The notes: generated from the letters alone by a model not told the origin. Counted from the stretch's first letter, positions 28,165-35,869 are shown. The stretch is DNA of 64,000 nucleotides from Thiogranum sp. (GCA_030148805.1 JASBSS010000035.1:310001-374000), one strand, 5' to 3'. Translations and numbers: made by a program.

Positions 28165-29004
28165 GCCTTGGTTCGCCCGAAGGCTGTCCGAACGCTGCGC
28201 CTGCAGCCGGTGTGACAGGCCAACGCCTGGCGCAGCGGAAGCACGCGTCGACACGAGGTTCGGCCAGCGAATCGGCGATCCCTGTCGCGACAGCACGCCA
28301 GAGACTGATGACCCAGTGCGAACGGCCGTGTCACTACCCAAGCGCAGCGCGGTAGTGACGCGGCCGCATTCAGGGTCCAAGTGCGCAAGATGCGGGAAAG
28401 ATTCTAAGCCACGACCGAATGCCACCGAAATGATGACGTCGCCTGCTAAACAAATTTAGCAGCCTTGGGAATGACAAACCGCGTGTGGCGTGTCTATACT
28501 GCCAGCACATCATCGGTTTTATCCGCGGCCACTGCGGCAAAGTGGCAAGCAAGGCACCCTTCGGACCGTGTAACGGTGCATCGGCGCAAGCTGCGGTCCA
28601 TCTTCCACAACGGACAGCTCCTTCGGGGGCGTCCATCTTCACAGGCATCCGCCTGTTTCAACTCACGAGCCTCGTGCCCGACGGTCGCCTCTGGCCATCG
28701 TTTTGCCGTGCTCATTTTCCAATTAACGCGGATTCTATCCGCTGACTTTAAAGGAGGTGTAACCACACTCAAGTACCGCCCGTTTCGGGCACGTTGGATT
28801 GCGCAGGGCCACTTCTCAACTGAGGACGTCCCGCGTTGCCTCTGACCAGGCATTGTCAGGTCGACCGGGGTTGTGCCCCATGACCGTTCCGCGCGCCCTG
28901 AGCGTTGTTGCAAATAACGCGAGGAAGTGCCCTTGGGGTGCTAGCGGACCTGTCAGCTCCGGCTGCCAGGTGGTCAGCAACACTAACCTGAAAGGAGAAC
29001 ACGA
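28016..29004. other. About 1 kb non-coding, palindrome-rich region
   Basis: I see no convincing gene here. Open frames on both strands are low-quality and overlapping. Structure is abundant: arms CGCTGCGCC (28193-28201) and GGCGCAGCG (28229-28237); the palindrome CTGTCGCGACAG (28282-28293); arms GTCACTACC (28330-28338) and GGTAGTGAC (28351-28359) extended by CGGCC/GGCCG; and CTGCTAAA-CAAA-TTTAGCAG (28443-28462). A lone AAAGGAGG lies at 28750-28757 without a clear start. An origin of replication or transfer, or a structured RNA, is possible. Confidence 0.55.
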
Positions 29005-29871
29005 ATGAGGGACCTGAACTACCAACTCAAACAACTGTGCCGCCAGTGCCGGGAGGGGAGCTATGCCACCCAGTCCAACCGGGAGCACCTGCTGACACTG
29101 GCGGCCAACGAACTCCATGCCCTCGGCTATCGGGGGATGACGGCGCGCTCCCTGAAACCAAAACACATAGAGGCCCTGGTCAAACACTGGTTCGCCGAAG
29201 GGCTCTCCATCGGGACCATCAAGAACCGCATGGCCGCGCTCCGCTGGTGGGCCAGGAAGGTCGACAAACAGAACGTCGTTGCCCGATCGAATGAGCACTA
29301 CGGCATCCCGGACCGGCGCTTCGTGACCAACGAATCGAAGGCGAAGACAGTGACCCGCGAACAGCTGGACAAGGTCCGCGACGAACACGTGCGCATGAGC
29401 CTGGAACTGCAGCAGGCTTTTGGCTTGCGCCGGGAGGAGGCCATGAAGTTCCAGCCGAGCTTCGCCGACCGGGGCGACCACCTGATGCTCAAGGCGAGCT
29501 GGACGAAGGGTGGCCGGGAACGGACCATCCCGGTCCGGACCGAGGAACAGCGTGATCTACTGATCCGCGCCCGTAATCTGGCCGGTTTCGGTTCGCTCAT
29601 CCCCAGCAACCGCAACTACGTCCATCAGCTCCGAGTCTATGAGGGCAATACCTGCCGGGCCGGGCTCTCCAAGATGCACGGCCTGCGGCATGCCTACGCC
29701 CAGAACCGCTACGAGGAGCTGACCGGGTGGAAGGCGCCGGCCGCCGGCGGACCCGATAGAAAGTCACTGACACCGGAGCAGCGCGAGGTCGACCGCGAGG
29801 CGCGGCTGACTATCAGCCGCGAGCTCGGCCACGAGCGCGAAGCCGTCACGGCGGCCTACCTGGGCCGCTGA
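29005..29871 (+). CDS. Second tyrosine recombinase (Integrase_1-type, phage integrase N-terminal domain)
   Basis: The 288-residue protein has an N-terminal SAM-like domain (about 1-95) with YATQSNREHLLTLAANELHALGY and SIGTIKNRMAALRWWARK, then a catalytic domain. Candidate catalytic residues are Arg142/143 (FGLRREE), Lys168 (WTKGG), His225-x-x-Arg228 (HGLRH), His276 (LGHER) and Tyr285 (AAYLGR), only four residues from the end. This matches the integrase family found inside ICEs, often away from att sites. The ATG is preceded by AAAGGAGA. A role in resolution or internal rearrangement is inference. Confidence 0.8.
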   Translation: MRDLNYQLKQLCRQCREGSYATQSNREHLLTLAANELHALGYRGMTARSLKPKHIEALVKHWFAEGLSIGTIKNRMAALRWWARKVDKQNVVARSNEHYGIPDRRFVTNESKAKTVTREQLDKVRDEHVRMSLELQQAFGLRREEAMKFQPSFADRGDHLMLKASWTKGGRERTIPVRTEEQRDLLIRARNLAGFGSLIPSNRNYVHQLRVYEGNTCRAGLSKMHGLRHAYAQNRYEELTGWKAPAAGGPDRKSLTPEQREVDREARLTISRELGHEREAVTAAYLGR

Positions 29872-29946
29872 GTCCGGGGTGTCGCCAAGGCTTGGGTTGA
29901 TTACTCCAGGCTGGACACCAGACCTAAGCGAGACCGATCCGCGCCG

Positions 29947-30303
29947 CTACGGGTCGAACGTGCTCCGCAGCGAACCGAGCGGCCGCGGTGGCACCGCGCT
30001 CAGCAGCTTTGCCACCGACAGATCGAAGGCGCGCGCGATCTTGTCCGCCGTGCCGATCGAGGTGTTGATCTCCGCACGTTCGATCGCGCCGATCAAGGTG
30101 CGATTCAACCCCGCCGCCAATCCGAGCGCCTCCTGGGACCAGCGCCGCAGCATGCGCAGATAGCGGATATTGCTCCCCAGCACCTTGCAGATTTCTGGAA
30201 TCGGATGACTGGCGTCATAGGTTGATGCCGGTTCGTGGACCCAGCAATCAGGGGAAAAAGTGTCCGCCGAATAATCGGCGTAGCGATACGCGTGTGCGGG
30301 CAT
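29947..30303 (-). CDS. XRE-family transcriptional regulator
   Basis: This is a 118-residue protein with one lambda-repressor-like HTH in its second half: VLGSNIRYLRMLRRWSQEALGLAAGLNRTLIGAIERAEINTSIGTADKIARAFDLSVAKLL. The N-terminal 40 residues are Tyr/Asp-rich (AYRYADYSADTFSPD) and unrecognised. The start ATG 30303 follows a strong AGGAGG. An intrinsic-terminator hairpin lies upstream in its own 5' leader. It probably controls the island or itself. A broken relative of its C-terminus exists just outside the island at 38369-38584. Confidence 0.82.
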   Translation of the reverse strand: MPAHAYRYADYSADTFSPDCWVHEPASTYDASHPIPEICKVLGSNIRYLRMLRRWSQEALGLAAGLNRTLIGAIERAEINTSIGTADKIARAFDLSVAKLLSAVPPRPLGSLRSTFDP

Positions 30304-30341
30304 GGGTGTGCCTCCTGTCAGCAAGTCAAACAGTGGCCCAC

Positions 30342-30379
30342 AAAAAGCGGCCCCGGTCCGTTGCCGGACTCGGGGCCGC
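30342..30379 (-). terminator. Intrinsic terminator in the leader of the XRE gene (possible attenuator)
   Basis: On the minus strand GCGGCCCCG pairs with CGGGGCCGC around an inner GTCCG/CGGAC stem with a one-base bulge (30347-30379). TTTTT follows (30346-30342). It lies 39 bases upstream of the XRE start, and no minus-strand gene lies further upstream. A TATACA -10-like box is at about 30420-30425. The 30304-30638 gap holds nothing else that I recognise besides this leader and the start region of the divergent kinase-like gene. Confidence 0.6.
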
Positions 30380-30638
30380 CTGGAATACCCACGCCACCGG
30401 GACATGCGGATGCAGGCCCGGTGTATACTGGACGCAGCCTCGAGTCTTGCTCTGTTCAAGCTCGGGGTTAGTCGTTCCGGGGGTGTTGCTGCACCTTCGG
30501 GACGACGCTTTTCATGAGATCAAACGAACTATCAGTGTGGCGCCCGAAAAAGTCAAGCTGTGCTCTATATATGTTACAAGATCGTAGCGCGCCCGTCTGG
30601 GCTGCCGTCTGTGGCCTTCCGGCATAGGGATAACGAAC

Positions 30639-31235
30639 ATGCGTAAGAAACTGATATACCTAACAGGTGCTCCTGCCACTGGCAAATCCTCGGTGGGGCG
30701 ACGGCTAGCGCAACATCGAGATGATATCGAGTTCATATCTTACAGCACAGAATTGGTTGCCTATATTAATAGCAAGAGACAAGATTCCAAATTGAATGAC
30801 ACGAAAATTCGTGAGCTGTCCTCTCTTGCCGTCACTCCAGAAGACATCGAGGAAGTAGATACTGAGCTAGTTGGGCGATGTCGTGCAGAGAACAGGCGAA
30901 AGCATATTCTTATTGATAGTCATCCGGTAACGAAAGAGGCCTACGGTTTCAGAGTAACGGGCTTCCGGCTAGATGTTCTTCAGGCACTATCACCAGATTT
31001 GATCCTTTGTTTGTATGCGTCACCTGGCGTTATCAGTCAAAGAATACGAGCGGACTCTGGCGGGAGACCGCTTCCGGAGGCATTTGAACTCGAAATGCAT
31101 AACCAAACGCAGGCAAGCCTAGCTGCAAGCTACGGTATAATTGTCGGATGCCCCGTATACTTAATCGATAGCAGCAGGACGCTGGATATCGTAATTCAAG
31201 CCGTGCTCGAACGTTGCAAGTTAGATTCGCAATAA
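30639..31235 (+). CDS. P-loop kinase, adenylate-kinase-like (archaeal AdkA-type layout)
   Basis: The 198-residue protein has a Walker A GAPATGKS at 10-17, an ILIDSH segment (about 92-97) in the position of the AdkA IVDTH motif, LSPDLILCLYASPGVISQRI resembling the archaeal LNPDIIIIVETS stretch, and a basic lid-like region (RADSGGRPLP). It appears to be a nucleotide or nucleoside kinase of the AAA_17/AdkA kind. It is much AT-richer than the chromosome. A housekeeping role is unlikely in an accessory cargo, so a role in defence or modification is inferred. The substrate is unknown. Confidence 0.65.
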   Translation: MRKKLIYLTGAPATGKSSVGRRLAQHRDDIEFISYSTELVAYINSKRQDSKLNDTKIRELSSLAVTPEDIEEVDTELVGRCRAENRRKHILIDSHPVTKEAYGFRVTGFRLDVLQALSPDLILCLYASPGVISQRIRADSGGRPLPEAFELEMHNQTQASLAASYGIIVGCPVYLIDSSRTLDIVIQAVLERCKLDSQ

Positions 31236-31292
31236 GATATGTTCCATTTATTGCGTGAAGCTGCCGCCAATAGCGTACTACAGCGCAGTTGT

Positions 31293-32033
31293 CTACATTG
31301 GTATCGATAGCTGCGGCAAGGAAGCTGCGACGCTCGGATGGTATGAAATATTATTTTTTATCCGATCAATCTCATGTTTCCAGGCAACGACATCACCGAC
31401 GTGCGCAGCAGCAAATGCTCGGTTGATGTCGTTATAGCTGATTTCGATAGCCTTCGCTAGGCGAACCTGTCCCTCACCACAAAGATTCGCCTGGAACCCT
31501 ACTTCATATGGCTTTTCTTCCCCTGTATAGACTTCATCGCGCGCTACTACTGATGTGACTTGTGAGAAACCAACGGGTTTCCCAGTTCTCAAATTGCGCA
31601 ATTCGGCAGCGTTTAGCGTATTTCCCCGGTATTGGGTTAGCGATTCAGAGCTTGAGCAGATCAACGCGTGATGCGAGCGTTTTCGGCGGTCAGTTTCGGT
31701 GTGCCCTCTGCTTGTCAAAAGCGAATAACGAGGCAGCATGTGCTCTGACCCGTTTCGATCATAGTAAGTAAGCCAAAGTAGTAAATTGTTTGGGGACTTA
31801 TCTATTGCTTTCGGCTTGGCCCTCATGGCCGTAAAAACAACAACAGGATTGGCAACCGTACTTATGAGCTCGGTCATACTTTCACCTAAAGGAGTGCCTA
31901 CCCCCCAAGTGAAGGTACCACCGTTCGCTTTGCGCTCCACCTCTTTCCTTCGAAGAATCGCTTCAAGATCTTCGCCAGACTCAGCGCCCATTTTGCTCCA
32001 GCAAAATACACGCGGAATACCGTCGTGGTGCAT
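31293..32033 (-). CDS. Protein of unknown family (shares motifs with 34114-34680)
   Basis: I do not recognise this 246-residue soluble protein. Near the N-terminus it has GEDLEAILRRKEVERK then FTWGVGTPLGES (residues about 21-53). The same order occurs in the gene at 34114-34680 as ESLEDIIKRKQDE then IFWGYGGN. Both later show a hydrophobic strand followed by a helix and a G-rich turn (HHALICSSSESL here, RYAMVIGGLTED there). No transmembrane segment or known catalytic motif is seen. It is convergent with the kinase-like gene and divergent from the small HTH gene. Start ATG 32033; ATG 31991 would remove part of the first strand. Confidence 0.6.
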   Translation of the reverse strand: MHHDGIPRVFCWSKMGAESGEDLEAILRRKEVERKANGGTFTWGVGTPLGESMTELISTVANPVVVFTAMRAKPKAIDKSPNNLLLWLTYYDRNGSEHMLPRYSLLTSRGHTETDRRKRSHHALICSSSESLTQYRGNTLNAAELRNLRTGKPVGFSQVTSVVARDEVYTGEEKPYEVGFQANLCGEGQVRLAKAIEISYNDINRAFAAAHVGDVVAWKHEIDRIKNNISYHPSVAASLPQLSIPM

Positions 32034-32067
32034 AGCCTTGCCCCTAGCGAGATATGCAAATATGCAT

Positions 32068-32085
32068 TATTATAGTCAATAAATG
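32068..32085 (+). promoter_or_regulatory. -10 element abutting the start of the small HTH gene
   Basis: TATTAT (32068-32073) lies 9 bases before the ATG at 32083, so transcription would begin at or near the start codon. There is no Shine-Dalgarno sequence, which suggests a leaderless transcript. The 50-bp divergent gap also contains overlapping ATGCA repeats (32054-32067). Confidence 0.4.
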
Positions 32086-32424
32086 CAGAAAGTGCAAAGG
32101 CCAATTTTAGATATCGTAAAGGATCTTCGGGCGCACTATAGCGCGGCTGGAGTGTCGCAAACGGCTTATTCAGAGGCGTCAGGCGTACACCAGTCCACGG
32201 TTTGCCGAATGCTTGCGCCAAATTATCAACCGAGAAGGCTCTCGCAGGGCCTTCGTAAACTATGCGAGTATGCAGAGATAGAGATCTATATGCATTCCCC
32301 CGTTGATCCAAGAAACAGTAAAGATCTAATGGATGCATTAGAATATGTTTGGGACGGGACGGAGCGGCATTCGAAGGCGTTGGCCAGAGTAATAAGAGAT
32401 CTCGGCAAGCTGTCGTCATGCTAG
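32083..32424 (+). CDS. Small HTH protein
   Basis: This is a 113-residue protein. Residues 8-55 look like a phage-repressor-type HTH (ILDIVKDLRAHYSAAGVSQTAYSEASGVHQSTVCRML, then QPRRLSQGLRKLCEYAEI). The C-terminal half is helical and charged. It probably regulates the divergent unknown gene and the downstream metallopeptidase-PIN pair, whose first gene begins 33 bp after it. Unlike its downstream neighbour it has no visible ribosome site, fitting a leaderless message. Confidence 0.6.
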   Translation: MQKVQRPILDIVKDLRAHYSAAGVSQTAYSEASGVHQSTVCRMLAPNYQPRRLSQGLRKLCEYAEIEIYMHSPVDPRNSKDLMDALEYVWDGTERHSKALARVIRDLGKLSSC

Positions 32425-32457
32425 GTTGTTCAACAAGGGATAGCTAAGGAGGACGAA

Positions 32458-33477
32458 ATGGTGCGCAAGAATGATCCAAGCGACATCTTCAGGCTATTAG
32501 ATAGCGTCGGCCTCTCTAAGTCGTACGTTAGCTCCCTGCTTCCCGGCTGGTGGGATGACCAGGCGGCCAGCAATACAGCGGGGCTGTCGGAATTTAAGTT
32601 ACTGTTGTCTCGGAACCTTGGGGTTGATATTGAAGGGCTGTCGGCTGATGAGCCGGAACTCAAGTTTAGACTGCCCCACGTTCGACGACTAAAGAGAAGT
32701 GTCAAATATGACGAGACTCAGCTAACTCCCGCTGTGTCGATCAGTCTTTCTGCAGCTAGGATGGCTATTGCAGCATGTACAAAGGAATACCGCCCCCTCC
32801 CGTCTGCGATGGAACTACGAAAGGTAATTTTCGATGCTTACAAAGCAAAATACGTATCTCTGCGAGCACTGATACGCACATGCTGGGATCATGGGATTCC
32901 TGTTATACATGTCTCCGGCTTCCCGGACGGGATGCCAAAAATGGACGGGATGGTTGTCTCGATCAAGGAGAGACCGGCCATTGTTCTCGCCAAACAGACG
33001 CAATTCCAAGCTTGGATGGCCTTCATATTGGCCCACGAGATGGGGCATCTGAGTAATGGTCATTGCTCAAATGGGGAGATGTTGGTTGATGAGTCGCTTG
33101 ATGAGACCTCACTAAAAGAGGGCGAAGGTGACAAGGAAGAGAGGGAAGCCGACCAGTATGCATTGGTGCTGTTGGCAGGAGACGAAGAGCTCGCGATTGA
33201 CTTTCCCGGCACAATGAAGCCTAAGGAAATTTCGCGTTACGCAATGGATTATCATCGACAACATCGAGTCGATGCTGGGCATGTTATCCTGAATTATGCA
33301 TATCGCTCTGGTGAATGGCAAAGATCCATAGCGGCCCTGAAAGTCCTTGATGACAAGAAGAGGGCTATCCCGGATATTGTGCAGGCTATGATGCATGAAC
33401 TTGATCCCCAGCGTCTGTCGGATACGTCTTTAGCATTCCTTTTCAAGATGTGTGGCGTAAAAGCAGAAGCGGCATAA
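32458..33477 (+). CDS. ImmA/IrrE-family metallopeptidase with N-terminal HTH-like domain
   Basis: The 339-residue protein has an N-terminal region (about 1-80) resembling an HTH (IFRLLDSVGLSKSYVSSLL). A COG2856 zinc peptidase domain follows: HEMGH at 193-197 inside FILAHEMGHLSNGH, with the third ligand in EEREADQYA near 229-236. Such proteins cleave or derepress XRE repressors (ImmA) or act as antitoxins beside PIN-like toxins. A good AAGGAGG precedes the ATG. The next gene, 6 bp on, encodes a PIN-like protein, so the two form a tight pair, probably toxin-antitoxin-like. Confidence 0.82.
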   Translation: MVRKNDPSDIFRLLDSVGLSKSYVSSLLPGWWDDQAASNTAGLSEFKLLLSRNLGVDIEGLSADEPELKFRLPHVRRLKRSVKYDETQLTPAVSISLSAARMAIAACTKEYRPLPSAMELRKVIFDAYKAKYVSLRALIRTCWDHGIPVIHVSGFPDGMPKMDGMVVSIKERPAIVLAKQTQFQAWMAFILAHEMGHLSNGHCSNGEMLVDESLDETSLKEGEGDKEEREADQYALVLLAGDEELAIDFPGTMKPKEISRYAMDYHRQHRVDAGHVILNYAYRSGEWQRSIAALKVLDDKKRAIPDIVQAMMHELDPQRLSDTSLAFLFKMCGVKAEAA

Positions 33478-33483
33478 CCCGCA

Positions 33484-34113
33484 ATGCAAAAAAGTCTCGT
33501 TGACAACGATGTCGCACTGAAGCTCTCGCAGTATTTTCTTATAGACGAGTTTTTTCAGGTGTCTGGAGGACCAGAAAGTGTCTATATCTTACCGACGCTA
33601 AAGTTTCGCTTCCATTTGGGTGATGACCAAAAGGCGCTCAAATACACTAGGGGAGAAACGGAACTAGACACGCTGCGAGCGTTTGTGTCGAGCGTAAATG
33701 AGATAGACACTGAACCCTCCAACGCCCTGCTTTCCGAATTTACTGACATAGATGAAATTGACTCCGGCGAGGCTGTGTTATTCGCGCTCACGGCTAGTGA
33801 CGATAATTCGTTGACGGTAACGGGTGATAAGCGCGCATTAATCGCACTGGCGGGATTGGGTATTGCAAAAGGTGTTTCTGGGCGACTGAGCGGACGGCTT
33901 AAATGCTTGGAACAAGCAGTTGCGGAAATGCTAATTGCCTGCCATCAATCTGAGGTTATCGAAAAAGTTGCTGGGAAAGGATGGGACAGATCGCTACGTG
34001 CGTGCTTCTCGTCTCGAGAACCACAAGTGATCCTGGAAGGGCTCAACAGCTACTACCGCGATCTTAACAGAAACTGTGGTTATTTGCTGGCACCCTTCCC
34101 GCCATCAGGTTAG
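33484..34113 (+). CDS. PIN-like domain protein, probable nuclease toxin partner
   Basis: This is a 209-residue protein. The spacing of acidic residues matches a PIN fold: Asp7/Asp9 (SLVDNDVALKL), Glu96 (IDSGEAVLFAL) and Asp115 (TVTGDKRAL). PIN domains are Mg-dependent ribonucleases in many toxin-antitoxin systems. The C-terminal third is helical with no recognised domain. It follows the ImmA-type gene by 6 bp on the same strand and abuts the convergent 34114-34680 gene. The fold is inferred from pattern, not a full alignment. Confidence 0.65.
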   Translation: MQKSLVDNDVALKLSQYFLIDEFFQVSGGPESVYILPTLKFRFHLGDDQKALKYTRGETELDTLRAFVSSVNEIDTEPSNALLSEFTDIDEIDSGEAVLFALTASDDNSLTVTGDKRALIALAGLGIAKGVSGRLSGRLKCLEQAVAEMLIACHQSEVIEKVAGKGWDRSLRACFSSREPQVILEGLNSYYRDLNRNCGYLLAPFPPSG

Positions 34114-34680
34114 CTATTTCAAGAACACTGCATATGGTGCCATAAGTGGCGCATAAAGGCCGATATGCTTTATATCACCTGGGTCAGGTTCTTCCCGAGA
34201 CTCGACAATCTCAAAACAGCCCTTATCGACGCGGCCTTTGATATATTCGTTTCCAAGGCGCCCCCTTGATGGCCCGACTGCAACAAGCGCCTGCCTCAAG
34301 TTGAAGTCAAATTCATCTTCCGTCAGACCTCCTATGACCATGGCATAACGAGAACCCCGTACTTTGATGCCATCTGGTACAGGATACCAGGAGACTCCGT
34401 CATCAGAGTATTCTTGCGCCAACTCAGGTTCGGCATAATGCTTGGAGTTCATCTCGTGCATGACAAGGTGTACATGCTTGCCTTCCGCCTCGAAACTCCT
34501 GGCGAAAGGTTGAACTAGCTTTGTGGGATGGCAGGTATTCCCTCCATACCCCCAGAATATCATTTTCGCCTTGGCATATTCGTCCTGTTTGCGCTTGATT
34601 ATGTCTTCCAGGCTTTCACGTGCGTGAATGCCAACCTTCATGAAGATCACGCCTTCCCCAGGCATAATAAGGTCGTTCAT
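34114..34680 (-). CDS. Protein of unknown family (relative of 31293-32033)
   Basis: The 188-residue protein is not recognised. N-terminal features are VGIHARESLEDIIKRKQDEY then IFWGYGGNTCHP. A beta-alpha pattern follows (KHVHLVMHEMNSKH), then GVSWYPVPDGIKVRGSRYAMVIGGL, a VGPSRGR turn and a YIKGRVDKGCFEIVE strand. The ES-x-ED-h-h-x-R/K-K and F-x-WG-x-G elements are shared with 31293-32033. It is 3 bp after the stop of the BpsA-like gene on the same strand, so they form a two-gene operon. A conserved interaction or shared substrate is inferred. Confidence 0.6.
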   Translation of the reverse strand: MNDLIMPGEGVIFMKVGIHARESLEDIIKRKQDEYAKAKMIFWGYGGNTCHPTKLVQPFARSFEAEGKHVHLVMHEMNSKHYAEPELAQEYSDDGVSWYPVPDGIKVRGSRYAMVIGGLTEDEFDFNLRQALVAVGPSRGRLGNEYIKGRVDKGCFEIVESREEPDPGDIKHIGLYAPLMAPYAVFLK

Positions 34681-34683
34681 TGC

Positions 34684-35514
34684 CTACTCCAGTTTTACGA
34701 GTTCGTAAGAGTCATCCGTAGCTTTGCCATAGTTAAGGTCGGATAGCTCTCGTACATAATGAATCGTCAACGGATTGTTGCGACCGTAAAAGTTATTTAG
34801 CCTTTCTGTAGAAAGGCGTTCCGATGAGCCTGGTGCCATATTGGTGTCGTGGCGGCGAAATAAACACGTGCACGAGCGTAGGTCCGGCGCGTCATCTAAA
34901 TGGTATAGATGGAGTTGCGGTACCATTTCAGCCACAAGAAACCCCATGTCGGCTGCGCGGCGCTGACTTGCGCCGATGACTTCCTGAGTCCACGGTAGCG
35001 ATGGGTCGTCTGCTATGACGATTGCGCCTTCGGATTCGTTTTCGGTCGCTTCAATTCCACGTTCTAAGAATACAAAAACACTCTCACCGCCGTTACTAGC
35101 CCCCCAGGGTGGATTGGTGTAGAACGCATCAAACTTGCCAAACATTCCATCGGGTAAAGGATCAACAACGTTATAAAGATGTGCCGACATCTTGTCTGAG
35201 AACCCATATTTTTCAGCAAAGCGGATTACGGAGTTTACAATCCGCTCGTCAAAATCCAGCAAAGTGATGCTATTGGGGCAGGAGTTAAATATTCCCTGCG
35301 AGCCGAGATGCATAACGGATAGCCCGATCGCGTCACCGTCTCCGATGAATACTATGTTCTTGTTGTTGAATCGCTCAGCGATATAGTGAGCTTGAATGAC
35401 CATGTCAGCGACCTTCATGTAAATTTGGTCAAATTCACGTAAAGGTCTTGGTCGGTTAACAACAACGTCAGAAATAGCGTTTAGAGCTTCGCGTAGATCA
35501 AATTCCCTAGACAT
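34684..35514 (-). CDS. BpsA-like / class I SAM-type transferase with NPPWG motif
   Basis: The 276-residue protein has a Rossmann-type transferase core: VFIGDGDAIGLSVMHLG (57-71), LLDFDERIVNSVI (85-97) and FDAFYTNPPWG (128-138). The layout parallels the archaeal/Thermus branched-polyamine synthase BpsA (GDDDLTS, DIDER, DPP). Here the catalytic DPP is replaced by NPPW, the motif of N6-adenine/N4-cytosine and other amino methyltransferases. A Cys-rich stretch (LRSCTCLFRR) lies near 215. It could transfer an aminopropyl or methyl group. The target is unknown. It is the first gene of the operon with 34114-34680. Confidence 0.65.
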   Translation of the reverse strand: MSREFDLREALNAISDVVVNRPRPLREFDQIYMKVADMVIQAHYIAERFNNKNIVFIGDGDAIGLSVMHLGSQGIFNSCPNSITLLDFDERIVNSVIRFAEKYGFSDKMSAHLYNVVDPLPDGMFGKFDAFYTNPPWGASNGGESVFVFLERGIEATENESEGAIVIADDPSLPWTQEVIGASQRRAADMGFLVAEMVPQLHLYHLDDAPDLRSCTCLFRRHDTNMAPGSSERLSTERLNNFYGRNNPLTIHYVRELSDLNYGKATDDSYELVKLE

Positions 35515-35788
35515 CTTGCTCCTTGTAATCGCTAAAGACCATATAAATTATATGCTTAAGGAGGGTACCGAATAACGCTTTCCCATACAACTGATAGTTC
35601 CGCAGGTCCGAGGCCATCCTTTCGTTGGCGGAACGCTACGAAGTAATCCTAGTTTGCTGGGCGCGTTTGGCTAGTAGTGAGAGTCCCTAGCACAAGCGTG
35701 GTAACTGACTGATTATTTTGGTTCTTAACAAGTGCAGAGAATCGCCCGAGCCCCCACCAGACCTATTTCATGGTCTACAGAGTCTCGC
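35515..35788. other. Gap before the Fic operator, no gene seen
   Basis: About 270 bp separate the BpsA-like gene from the Fic operator. It holds the AT-rich divergent control region (AAATTATAT near 35547) for the minus-strand operon. An isolated AAGGAGG lies at 35559-35565 with no start codon at the right distance. I see no coding or RNA gene. Confidence 0.4.
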
Positions 35789-35869
35789 GCGCCACTTTAA
35801 GTGGCGCAATTATTGAAATACGCCACTTAAATGCTAATATTGTGGCGCAATAAGCGTATCGCGCCACAA
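35789..35869. promoter_or_regulatory. Operator array of GTGGCGC half-sites upstream of Fic gene
   Basis: GCGCCACTT-T-AAGTGGCGC (35789-35807) is a perfect palindrome. CGCCACTTAA (35821-35830) is a half-site. TTGTGGCGC (35840-35848) and GCGCCACAA (35861-35869) form a second palindrome with a 12-bp spacer that ends just before the ribosome site GAGG. Five half-sites in 81 bp point to autoregulation by the N-terminal wHTH of the Fic protein. Confidence 0.75.

Noticed and set aside
27721-28913. Several overlapping ORFs in the 28-kb region
   Set aside because: They are mutually overlapping on both strands, with no ribosome site and unusual composition. The region is better explained by palindromes and direct repeats.
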